Shown here piece after piece: positions 35,431 through 43,818 of a stretch of 64,000 nucleotides of DNA (the stretch's first letter is position 1; the number at the start of each line of letters is the position of its first letter). Origin of the DNA: Zoogloeaceae bacterium (GTDB taxonomy: Bacteria; Pseudomonadota; Gammaproteobacteria; Burkholderiales; Rhodocyclaceae); the NCBI GenBank assembly GCA_024235655.1, contig JACKLY010000005.1, positions 1 through 64,000 of the forward strand, given 5' to 3'. The notes under the pieces are model-generated. The model made no database searches and was not told the DNA's origin. It saw nothing but the letters and a program-made list of their open reading frames with translations. The position numbers and the translations under genes were made by a program.

Positions 35431-35526
35431 TACCGTTTAGTCCGCTGTTTTTCTGTATCAAATCACGTCGGGCTATCAGAATAAGTGAAATAACAGGTCG
35501 GTTTTCAACCGGTCGTCGGAGGTGAC

Positions 35527-38076
35527 ATGCGCAAGACCGGGTTCTGGAGGGCGGACTGGTTTCTCGGGCTAATCGTTTCGGCGGTCATGCTCGCCATGGC
35601 CAATGCCGATCTGGTGCAGAGCCTGGAGCGCAAGGCTTATGACTGGGGGGTGCAGTTTTCCTCGCGACAGCCGTTGGAACGCATTGCCGTCATTGCCATC
35701 GACGATGCCTCGATCGCCAATCTTGGGCGCTGGCCTTGGCCGCGCAATCTGCATGCGCAAATGACGGATCTTCTTGCCGGTGCCAAGGCCAAGGTCGTCG
35801 CCAACACCTCCCTTTTCTTTGAACCCCAGATCGATGCCGGGTTCGGCTATATCACGCGCCTTTCCGAACTTCAGAATCAGATGCTTGCTGCCGGGTTTGA
35901 ATCGCCGCAATTGATAGAAATGGGCGGTTTGCTGCGAGAGGCAGAGGTCAAGTTGAATACCGATCTGACCCTTGGCGAAAGCATGGCGCGTTCCGGCAGC
36001 GTGCTCCTGCCCATGCTGTTCTCTCTCGGAGAGCCGCGTGGCCGCCCGGACCAGCCGTTACCTGATTACGTTGCCAGGAACCGGCTCGATCAGATTGCAC
36101 AGGGGAGTGGCGAAGCCTGGCCAACGGCGGCAGCACAGGTTCCGATTGCCATGCTAGGTGAGCGTGCAGCCGCAATTGGTCATCTGAACGCCAATGCCGA
36201 TGTTGACGGAGGTATTCGCGCTGAACCACTGGTATTGCGGTATTACGACGCCTTTTTCCCTTCGCTTTCACTGCAGATTGCAGCAAAAAGCCTCAACCTC
36301 GGGCCGGCAGATGTCAAGGTTCGCCTCGGTGAGGAAGTGCGTCTGGGCAACCTGCGCATTGCGACAGACAGCCTGACCCAGATGAATACCTTCTTCTACA
36401 AGGACAGGGCAGACAAACCCGCTTTCCAGGTGGATTCATTTTATGACGTGATTACCGGGAAAATACCTCCGGGCAAGTATCAGGACAAGATTGTCCTGAT
36501 CGGGGCGACAGCCGCCGGGGTAGGGGCCAGCCAGGTGACCCCGGTATCACCGGCAATGGCTCCGGTGCTTACACTGGCGCACTCCGTTTCTTCCATTCTT
36601 CAGGAACATTTCTTCGTTATCCCAACCTGGTCCGGGTATGCGGCGTTTGGCGCCTTTCTGCTTGTTGCGGCCTACCTGATTGTGTTGCTTCCCCGCTTGT
36701 CTGCCGGTGTTGGTGCCCTGGCGACCGGATTGCTGCTGACGCTGCTGATTGGCGCACATTTCGGACTGATGCTGGGTATGGGCATGTGGATTCCCCTGAT
36801 GGCTGCGGCAACACTTCTCCTGCTCGGCCATCTGTTATTGACCACCAAGCGGTTCCTCGTTACCGAACGTGGCAAGGAAAAATCAGAGGCTGACTCGGCC
36901 GAATCGAACCGCATGCTGGGCCTGGCTTTCCAGGGGCAAGGCCAACTCGACATGGCCTTCGACAAGTTCCGCAAGTGCCCATTGGACGACGCCTTGCTGG
37001 AAAATCTGTACAACCTGGCACTGGATTTCGAGCGCAAGCGACAGTTCAACAAGGCGGAAGCCGTCTTCCGCTACATGGCCGACTACCGGCTGGATTTCCG
37101 GGATCTGCCGCAACGCATTGCGCGCGCCAAGCAGATGTCGGAAACGGTGATGCTCGGTGGCGGTGGCGGACGCAGCAATGCGAGCACGATGATCCTTGAT
37201 AACGGTCAGATCGAGAAACCGATGCTGGGACGCTATCAAGTGGAAAAAGAGCTGGGCAAGGGGGCCATGGGGGTTGTTTATCTGGGGCGTGATCCAAAGA
37301 TCAACCGCGTTGTTGCCATCAAGACCATGGCCTTGTCGCAGGAGTTTGACGCCGAGGAACTGGTGGACGTCAAGGATCGCTTCTTCCGTGAGGCTGAAAC
37401 GGCAGGGCGTCTCAACCATCCGAATATCGTCACCATCTTCGATGCTGGCGAAGAGCATGACCTGGCTTATATCGCGATGGAGTTCCTCAAGGGACAGGAT
37501 CTGGTGCCGCAAACCAAACCCTCGGCCCTGATGCCTTTGCCGCAGGTAATGAGCATTGCTGCCCGCGTTGCTGATGCGCTGGCCTATGCCCATCGCAACA
37601 ATGTCGTGCATCGTGACGTCAAACCGGCCAATATCATGTACGAAGCGGAGAGCGATGAGGTCAAGGTGACCGATTTCGGTATCGCCCGGATTACCGACTC
37701 TTCAAAGACCAAGACCGGGATGGTGCTGGGAACTCCCAGCTACATGTCGCCAGAGCAGTTGGCTGGAAAGAAGATCGACGGCCGCTCCGATATCTTTTCC
37801 CTCGGTGTCATGCTCTATCAGCTTTGTTGCGGTCAATTGCCATTCGTTGGCGAATCGATGGCACAGTTGATGTTCAAGATTGCCAGCGAACCGCCAACCG
37901 ATATCCTTTCCGTTCGCCCTGATGTGCCGCCCTGTCTCGCGGCCATTATCGACAAGGCGCTGGCAAAGGACATTGAACAGCGTTACCAGAGCGGCGACGA
38001 AATGGCACGTGATTTGCGTGCCTGTATGGGTTCGGTGGCTGCCGTCAAGGCGCCGGTCGTCGATATCAACCTCTAG
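35527..38076 (+). CDS. CHASE2-domain transmembrane Ser/Thr protein kinase
   Basis: An 849-residue receptor kinase. A first membrane helix (about 10-28) is followed by a periplasmic CHASE2 sensor (to about 360; AVIAIDDASIANLGRWPWPR is typical), three closely spaced helices (about 362-445), a TPR-like helical linker (LAFQGQGQLDMAFDKFRKCP, about 455-530) and a Hanks-type kinase from about 565. Kinase motifs are complete: GKGAMGVVYLG, VVAIKTM, HRDVKPANIM (about 694), VTDFGIAR and GTPSYMSPEQ. A Thr in SETVMLGGG could be an FHA target. It starts an eight-gene run with PP2C and FHA partners directly behind it. Confidence 0.94.
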   Translation: MRKTGFWRADWFLGLIVSAVMLAMANADLVQSLERKAYDWGVQFSSRQPLERIAVIAIDDASIANLGRWPWPRNLHAQMTDLLAGAKAKVVANTSLFFEPQIDAGFGYITRLSELQNQMLAAGFESPQLIEMGGLLREAEVKLNTDLTLGESMARSGSVLLPMLFSLGEPRGRPDQPLPDYVARNRLDQIAQGSGEAWPTAAAQVPIAMLGERAAAIGHLNANADVDGGIRAEPLVLRYYDAFFPSLSLQIAAKSLNLGPADVKVRLGEEVRLGNLRIATDSLTQMNTFFYKDRADKPAFQVDSFYDVITGKIPPGKYQDKIVLIGATAAGVGASQVTPVSPAMAPVLTLAHSVSSILQEHFFVIPTWSGYAAFGAFLLVAAYLIVLLPRLSAGVGALATGLLLTLLIGAHFGLMLGMGMWIPLMAAATLLLLGHLLLTTKRFLVTERGKEKSEADSAESNRMLGLAFQGQGQLDMAFDKFRKCPLDDALLENLYNLALDFERKRQFNKAEAVFRYMADYRLDFRDLPQRIARAKQMSETVMLGGGGGRSNASTMILDNGQIEKPMLGRYQVEKELGKGAMGVVYLGRDPKINRVVAIKTMALSQEFDAEELVDVKDRFFREAETAGRLNHPNIVTIFDAGEEHDLAYIAMEFLKGQDLVPQTKPSALMPLPQVMSIAARVADALAYAHRNNVVHRDVKPANIMYEAESDEVKVTDFGIARITDSSKTKTGMVLGTPSYMSPEQLAGKKIDGRSDIFSLGVMLYQLCCGQLPFVGESMAQLMFKIASEPPTDILSVRPDVPPCLAAIIDKALAKDIEQRYQSGDEMARDLRACMGSVAAVKAPVVDINL

Positions 38077-38084
38077 GAGCAACT

Positions 38085-38912
38085 GTGGGAATACGCTTGT
38101 CTGAAGCCCTCGAGATCGTCGTCAAGACGCATCCGGGCATGGTTCGCTCACACAACGAGGACTCTGTTTTCGGTAACCCGAATTGCGGCCTGGTGATTCT
38201 GGCCGATGGCATGGGTGGTTACAATGCTGGGGAAGTGGCCAGCGGCATGGCAACCACCGTTTTGTCCAGCGAACTTGAACAGGCCTTTGCCGTCAATCCT
38301 CCCGAGCAGCTCGGGGAAAATGGTGAAGGCTGTGCCCACACTGCGATACGGGAACAGGTAGCTCGTGCCAATCTGGCTATCTACAATGCGGCGGAAAGCC
38401 AGCCACAGTACGCCGGCATGGGAACGACGCTGGTGCTAGGCCTGTTTTACGATAACCGGCTGACTGTCGCCCATATCGGTGATTCACGGCTCTATCGATT
38501 GCGTGATGGGGTTATTGAGTCGCTGACGCGCGATCATTCCCTGTTGCAAGAGCAGATTGATGCCGGCATGATCAGCGTTGAGGAAGCGCGCCATTCTCAG
38601 AACAAGAACCTGGTCACCCGTGCGGTCGGGGTTGATCCCGAGGTTGAAGTCGAGTTGCACGATTACGATACGGCACCCGGCGATATCTACCTGCTTTGTT
38701 CGGATGGCCTCAACGACATGGTTGAGGATGAAGAAATTTCAATGACACTGCAGGTGCTGGGAGCCAATCTGGAATTGGCGGCAACACAATTGATTGAAAT
38801 GGCAAATGACAACGGGGGTCGCGACAATGTGTCGGTGATCCTGGTCAAGGTATTGCAGGAGTTTCCCGCCAGGCAAGACTGGTGGCGCAGGCTCTTCAAC
38901 TGGTTCAAATAA
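38085..38912 (+). CDS. PP2C-type Ser/Thr protein phosphatase
   Basis: A 275-residue metal-dependent phosphatase expected to reverse the upstream kinase. Metal-binding aspartates are seen in RSHNEDSVFG, LADGMGGYNAG, HIGDSRLYRL, CSDGLNDMV and NGGRDNVSVILV, in the canonical order. The C-terminus ends with a Trp/Arg/Phe-rich stretch (WWRRLFNWFK) that may touch the membrane near the receptor kinase. The start is GTG 38085 with AGGAG seven bases upstream, eight bases after the kinase stop. Confidence 0.94.
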   Translation: MGIRLSEALEIVVKTHPGMVRSHNEDSVFGNPNCGLVILADGMGGYNAGEVASGMATTVLSSELEQAFAVNPPEQLGENGEGCAHTAIREQVARANLAIYNAAESQPQYAGMGTTLVLGLFYDNRLTVAHIGDSRLYRLRDGVIESLTRDHSLLQEQIDAGMISVEEARHSQNKNLVTRAVGVDPEVEVELHDYDTAPGDIYLLCSDGLNDMVEDEEISMTLQVLGANLELAATQLIEMANDNGGRDNVSVILVKVLQEFPARQDWWRRLFNWFK

Positions 38913-38926
38913 GGGACGGGAAGAAA

Positions 38927-39694
38927 ATGGCGAAGATGATTCTCTCCATGGATGGTCTGGTACTCAAGGAAATTCCGCTGACCAAGGAGCGGATGACCCT
39001 CGGGCGCAAACCGCACAATGACATCCAGATCGATAACCTGGCAATTTCCGGCGAGCATGCGGCGGTGGTGACGATTCTCAACGATTCTTTTCTTGAGGAT
39101 TTGAACAGCACCAACGGCACCCTGGTCAATGGCCAGCCGATCAAGAAGCATTTCCTGAAGAATGGCGATGTGGTCGAGTTGGGCAAGTACAAACTCAAAT
39201 ACATTGCCGAGCAGGCAAGCCCGGTAACCGATGCGGCAGATTTCGAAAAAACCATGGTGATGCGTCCCGGCATGGTGCGCCCGGCCCCCGAGCCTGCTGC
39301 CGAAGCCAAACCAGTGGCGGCGCCTGCTGCTCCGGCCGCAGCTTCGGCCAAGCCGGTCGGCGGTGATACCCAAGCCGGCCTGCATGCGACCGCCGCTGCG
39401 GCTGCAACAGCAGCGGCACAGCCGGCGCCGGCTGCCGCGGCAATCCAGATCCTCAATGGGGCCAATGCCGGCCGCGAGCTGGAATTGACCAAGACACTGA
39501 CCACCCTGGGCAAGCCCGGTCTGCAGGTCGCAGTCATTGCCAAACGTCCGCACGGATTTTTCATCACCCATGTGGAGGGTGCAAAGTTTCCAGTGGTGAA
39601 CGGCAAGATTCTCGATGCGCAGGCGCATCAGCTTGCAGATCATGATGTCATCGAGATTGCCGGCATCAAGATGGAATTCTTTCTCAAGACATGA
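38927..39694 (+). CDS. Protein with two FHA domains
   Basis: A 255-residue cytoplasmic phosphothreonine reader. The first FHA domain (about 15-100) has LGRKPHNDIQI, NLAISGEHAAV and DLNSTNGTLVNG, containing the Arg, Ser-x-x-His and Asn that hold phospho-Thr. An Ala/Pro-rich linker follows (about 120-175). The C-terminal domain (IQILNGANAGRELELTK to IAGIKMEFFL) is a second, degenerate FHA that lacks the binding Arg and Ser-x-x-His. EKTMVMRPG between them could be a kinase site, as in GarA-like proteins. It probably docks to the upstream kinase. Confidence 0.88.
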   Translation: MAKMILSMDGLVLKEIPLTKERMTLGRKPHNDIQIDNLAISGEHAAVVTILNDSFLEDLNSTNGTLVNGQPIKKHFLKNGDVVELGKYKLKYIAEQASPVTDAADFEKTMVMRPGMVRPAPEPAAEAKPVAAPAAPAAASAKPVGGDTQAGLHATAAAAATAAAQPAPAAAAIQILNGANAGRELELTKTLTTLGKPGLQVAVIAKRPHGFFITHVEGAKFPVVNGKILDAQAHQLADHDVIEIAGIKMEFFLKT

Positions 39695-39723
39695 GCACCC
39701 AGGGCTGACCGGGCGATCGCACC

Positions 39724-41964
39724 GTGAACCGCCTGAAAAAGCATCTCGTCCAGATTGTGCTCGGCCTCCTGCTGGCACTGGTTTTTCTCGGTCATGCTGG
39801 TCGCTTCTACCAGATTCCCCTGGTTAACGTTCTTGATGCCTTTATCTACGACACCCGGTTGCGACTGACGATGCCGGGCGGTGTCGATGATCGTGTGGTC
39901 ATTCTCGATATCGACGAAAAAAGCCTGGCGGAAGGCGGGCGCTGGCCGTGGAGCCGGGACAAGATGGCTGCGCTGGTCGATCGCCTCTTCGATCAGTATG
40001 GGGTGGCGGTCCTTGGTTTTGACGTGGTCTTTGCCGAACCTGACGAGAGCTCCGGCCTGCGCTCGCTGGAAGGCTTGGCGCGCAAGGAATTGAAGGATGA
40101 TGCCGGTTACCAGAACGTGCTCAAGGGGCTGCGTTCCTCCCTCGATTTTGATCGACGCTTTGCCGAATCAATGGCCAAACGCCCGGTCGTTCTTGGCTAT
40201 TACTTCACGAACCTGTCCGGTGCGCTGACCAGTGGCCAGCTGCCAGCGCCCACATTGCCTGCCGGCACTTTTTCCAACAGGCATCTGGCGCTGACCACGT
40301 GGAACGGCTATGGCGCCAATCTGCCGGAATACCAGCGAAATGCAGCCAGTGCCGGCCACTTTGTTCCCCTGGTTGATTTTGATGGTATTTCCCGCCGGGT
40401 ACCGATGCTGGTGGAGTACCAGGGAGCCTATTACGAGTCCCTTTCGCTGGCGATGGTTCGGCTGCTGCTGGGCATGCCGGCAGTCACTCCAGGCTATGCC
40501 AATGAAGGCAGCAGTGCTGGCAGCGGCTATGCCGGTCTGGAATGGTTCGATCTGAAGACCGAGCGGGGCACGCTGCGAGTGCCGGTTGATGAGGCGGCAG
40601 CCACCCTGATTCCGTATCGTGGCAGACAGGGCAGTTTTCAGTATCTGTCAATTGCCGATGCCTTGCATGGCCGCCTGCCCGTTGATGCACTCAAGGGGAA
40701 AATTGTGCTGGTCGGAACCACCACGCCGGGCCTGATGGATCTGCGTGCCACGCCGGTAGCGACAACCTACCCGGGTGTTGAGATCCATGCCAACCTGATC
40801 GCTGGCATGCTCAACGGCAGCATCAAGCTGAAACCGGCTTATGTGCTGGGGGCAGAAGTGCTGATGGTTGTCGTGACGGGGCTGCTGCTGGCCCTGCTGC
40901 TTCCCCTGTTCAGCCCGATGAGGGCCAGCCTGTTGTCGGGAGTGGTGTTGCTGTTGGTCAGCGCGCTCAATTTTTCGCTATGGAACGCCGGGCTGGTATT
41001 GCCGCTGGCCTCAACCTTGCTGTTGATTCTCGGTCTCTACGCCCTGAGCATGTCCTGGGGATATTTTGTCGAGTCGCGCAGCAAGCGGCAATTTACCGAA
41101 TTGTTTGGCCAGTATGTTCCTCCCGAGCTGGTCGATGAAATGGCGCGCGATCCGGAGCGCTACAGCATGGAAGGCTGCAATCAGGAATTGACTGTTCTGT
41201 TTTCCGATGTGCGCAGCTTCACCACGATCTCTGAAGGCCTTGACCCGAAAGAGTTGACGCAGTTGATGAACGAGTATCTGGGAGCGATGACTGCGGTCGT
41301 GCGCAGCAACCGTGGCACGCTCGACAAATATATTGGCGATGCCATCATGGCTTTCTGGGGAGCGCCGGTCAGTGACCCCGAGCATGCCCGGCATGCCGTA
41401 CAGGCCGCACTCGACATGCAGCGGGAACTGCGCAAGCTGGACGAGCCGTTCAAGGCACGCGGCTGGCCGCTGCTGCACATTGGGGTCGGCATCAATACCG
41501 GCACGATGACTGTCGGCGACATGGGCTCTCCGGTGCGCAAGGCCTATACTGTGATGGGTGATGCGGTGAACCTTGCCTCACGGCTGGAAGGCATTACCAA
41601 GCAATACGGCGTCGGCATTGTTGTTGGCGAAGCGACACGTTTGCAGCTCAAGGATGTGGTGGTGTTCCGCGAACTGGATCGTGTGCGGGTCAAGGGCAAG
41701 GATGAACCGGTCGGTATTTATGAGCCGCTCGGCTTTGTCGGCGAGGTCGGCAAGGAAGCGCAGGAAGCGCTCAAGTTGTGGCACCAGGCCTTGCGTCTGT
41801 ACCGGGCGCAGGATTGGGATCAGGCCGATGTGCAGCTCTACAACCTTTCGCGAATGGAACCGGATTGTTACCTTTATCAGCTCTATGCCACCCGGATTGC
41901 CCACTGTCGTCAGCATTCACCTGGCGCTGACTGGGATGGGGTGACTACCTTCGAGACGAAATAG
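39724..41964 (+). CDS. CHASE2-domain class III adenylate cyclase
   Basis: A 746-residue receptor cyclase with the same sensor architecture as the kinase at the operon start: one helix, a periplasmic CHASE2 domain (VVILDIDEKSLAEGGRWPWS), three helices (about 375-445) and a class III cyclase domain (about 455-650). Metal-binding Asp residues lie in LFSDVRSFTTIS and KYIGDAIMAFWGAP, the adenine-selecting Lys in LDKYIGD and its partner in VMGDAVNLASRLE, which favours ATP over GTP. The start is GTG 39724. A short C-terminal helical extension follows the catalytic domain. Confidence 0.93.
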   Translation: MNRLKKHLVQIVLGLLLALVFLGHAGRFYQIPLVNVLDAFIYDTRLRLTMPGGVDDRVVILDIDEKSLAEGGRWPWSRDKMAALVDRLFDQYGVAVLGFDVVFAEPDESSGLRSLEGLARKELKDDAGYQNVLKGLRSSLDFDRRFAESMAKRPVVLGYYFTNLSGALTSGQLPAPTLPAGTFSNRHLALTTWNGYGANLPEYQRNAASAGHFVPLVDFDGISRRVPMLVEYQGAYYESLSLAMVRLLLGMPAVTPGYANEGSSAGSGYAGLEWFDLKTERGTLRVPVDEAAATLIPYRGRQGSFQYLSIADALHGRLPVDALKGKIVLVGTTTPGLMDLRATPVATTYPGVEIHANLIAGMLNGSIKLKPAYVLGAEVLMVVVTGLLLALLLPLFSPMRASLLSGVVLLLVSALNFSLWNAGLVLPLASTLLLILGLYALSMSWGYFVESRSKRQFTELFGQYVPPELVDEMARDPERYSMEGCNQELTVLFSDVRSFTTISEGLDPKELTQLMNEYLGAMTAVVRSNRGTLDKYIGDAIMAFWGAPVSDPEHARHAVQAALDMQRELRKLDEPFKARGWPLLHIGVGINTGTMTVGDMGSPVRKAYTVMGDAVNLASRLEGITKQYGVGIVVGEATRLQLKDVVVFRELDRVRVKGKDEPVGIYEPLGFVGEVGKEAQEALKLWHQALRLYRAQDWDQADVQLYNLSRMEPDCYLYQLYATRIAHCRQHSPGADWDGVTTFETK

Positions 41965-41967
41965 CGA

Positions 41968-42735
41968 ATGAAAGCCAGAATCCTCGGTTGCAGTGGCGGC
42001 ATTGGTGGGCGGCATTTGCGTACCACCTCCATTCTCGTCAACCACGATGTGCTGATCGATGCCGGCACCGGGGTCGCTGACCTGTCTCTGGCTGAACTGG
42101 CGATGATCGATCACGTCTTCCTGACCCATACGCATCTGGACCATATTGCTGCCTTGCCGCTGATGATCGATACCGTCGGTGAAATGCGCGATACCCCGCT
42201 GACGGTGTATGGCACCGAAGCTGTCCTGCAGATACTCCGCAACCATATTTTCAACTGGGCGGTGTGGCCTGATTTCTCTGAAATTCCAACGGCAGACGCG
42301 CCATTCATGCGTTTCCAGACCTTGCGTATCGGCCAGAAGATCAAGAAGGCCGGGCTGACCATTACCGCCCTGCCGGCTGAGCATACGGTTCCCGCAGTCG
42401 GCTATCAGCTGGATTCCGGCGAAGGTAGTCTGGTGTTTACCGGCGACACCACGGTGAACGACCATTTCTGGCCAGTGGTGAACAAAATCCGCAACCTGCG
42501 CCATCTCATCATCGAGTGTGCGTTTTCCAACCGGGAGGAGCGTCTGGCACGTATTTCCAAGCATCTGTGTCCGAACATGCTGGCCGCCGAACTGCTCAAG
42601 CTGGAGCACGATTGCGAGATACACATTACCCATCTCAAACCGGGCCAGATTGAACTGACCATGGGGGAGATTGAAACCTGCATTGGTGATTTCAAGCCAA
42701 GCATGCTGCAGAACAACCAGGTACTGGAATTCTGA
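41968..42735 (+). CDS. Metallo-beta-lactamase-fold cyclic-nucleotide phosphodiesterase (class II-like)
   Basis: A 255-residue enzyme beginning KARILGCSGGIGGRHLRTTS, with the metal motif LTHTHLDHIAALPLMID, the later ligands in LPAEHTVPAVGYQL and FTGDTTVNDHFW, and a final His in HITHLKPGQIE. The HxHLDH pattern and layout match class II 3',5'-cAMP phosphodiesterases. It begins three bases after the adenylate cyclase stop, so it very likely destroys the cAMP that the cyclase makes; that pairing is inferred from context. Confidence 0.85.
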   Translation: MKARILGCSGGIGGRHLRTTSILVNHDVLIDAGTGVADLSLAELAMIDHVFLTHTHLDHIAALPLMIDTVGEMRDTPLTVYGTEAVLQILRNHIFNWAVWPDFSEIPTADAPFMRFQTLRIGQKIKKAGLTITALPAEHTVPAVGYQLDSGEGSLVFTGDTTVNDHFWPVVNKIRNLRHLIIECAFSNREERLARISKHLCPNMLAAELLKLEHDCEIHITHLKPGQIELTMGEIETCIGDFKPSMLQNNQVLEF

Positions 42736-42736
42736 G

Positions 42737-43807
42737 ATGGAAGCCCTGCACACGCTAACCCCCGACCATCTGCGCAAGCTCGAGCCGATCAACCAGCTTT
42801 CTGCCGAGCGCCTGAAGGAGCTTGTCGGTTTGTGTCAGACCGAACTGGTGCCACGCAACACCGATCCGTTTCGTGTGCGAGGCCTCGATGGCCAGTCGGT
42901 CTATCTGGTTTCCGGAGAGCTGAAGGTCGGTTACACCGATGGCATGGTTGAAGTGATGGTTGGCGGGTGCGATGCCGCCATCCGCCCCCTACCCAGCGAC
43001 CTGCAGTCACGCGCAAAAATTTCTGCCATCACCGATGCCGAACTGGTTCGTATCGATGAGCATGTGCTCGACATCATGCTGACCTGGGATCAGCTGACGG
43101 CCCAGGCTGGCAAGCACTCGCATGTCGACGAGCGAACCGATTGGCGCATGATGAGCGGTGCGTTTCGCATGGAGAGCCTGACTTCTGGCGCCCTGTCGCA
43201 GTTGCCCACAGCCAATATCGACACGCTCCTGCAGCGTTTCGAACGTATCCGGGTCAAGACCGGGGATGTCGTTCTGAAAGAGGGCGATCCCGGTGATTAC
43301 TATTACCTGATCGAAACCGGGCGCTGCGAGGTCAGCCGCCATGTCGGGGGTGCCACGATGCTGCTGGCCGAACTCAGGGCAGGGGATGCCTTTGGCGAGG
43401 AAGCACTGGTTGCCGACAGCTTGCGTAATGCCACGGTGACCATGCGTACCGCTGGCGTGCTGCTGCGCCTGGGCAAGGCTGATTTCATCGAGTTGCTGCA
43501 GGAGCCGCTGCTCAAGCGTATCGGTCGTGCCGATGCCGAACAGCGGGTGGCGCAGGGCGCGATCTGGATCGATGTCCGCTTCCCGGCGGAGTATCAGCAT
43601 GACCGTCTGCCCGGGGCGATCAACCTGCCGCTCAACGAAATCCGCAATGCCATCGGCCCGCTGGAAGCCGACAAGGAATACATCGTCTATTGCCAGAGCG
43701 GTCGCCGCAGCTCCGCTGCCGCCTTCATTCTTGCCCAGCATGGCTACCGGGCCTGGTGGCTTGAGGGTGGTTTGCGCGGCAACGAGCAAACCACCCGACT
43801 TCATTGA
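42737..43807 (+). CDS. Cyclic-nucleotide-binding protein fused to a rhodanese domain
   Basis: A 356-residue fusion. A degenerate Crp-like beta-barrel lies at about 10-120 (YLVSGELKVGYTDGM), a well-formed cNMP-binding domain at about 150-260 (LKEGDPGDYYYLIETGRCEV, GDAFGEEALVAD with the Glu and following residues of the phosphate-binding cassette), and a rhodanese domain at about 270-350 with active-site Cys in YIVYCQSGRRSSAAA. There is no DNA-binding domain, so it is not a Crp regulator. A cAMP-controlled sulfurtransferase or persulfide sensor is a reasonable inference. It begins one base after the phosphodiesterase stop. Confidence 0.88.
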   Translation: MEALHTLTPDHLRKLEPINQLSAERLKELVGLCQTELVPRNTDPFRVRGLDGQSVYLVSGELKVGYTDGMVEVMVGGCDAAIRPLPSDLQSRAKISAITDAELVRIDEHVLDIMLTWDQLTAQAGKHSHVDERTDWRMMSGAFRMESLTSGALSQLPTANIDTLLQRFERIRVKTGDVVLKEGDPGDYYYLIETGRCEVSRHVGGATMLLAELRAGDAFGEEALVADSLRNATVTMRTAGVLLRLGKADFIELLQEPLLKRIGRADAEQRVAQGAIWIDVRFPAEYQHDRLPGAINLPLNEIRNAIGPLEADKEYIVYCQSGRRSSAAAFILAQHGYRAWWLEGGLRGNEQTTRLH

Positions 43808-43818
43808 ACCGAAAGATC

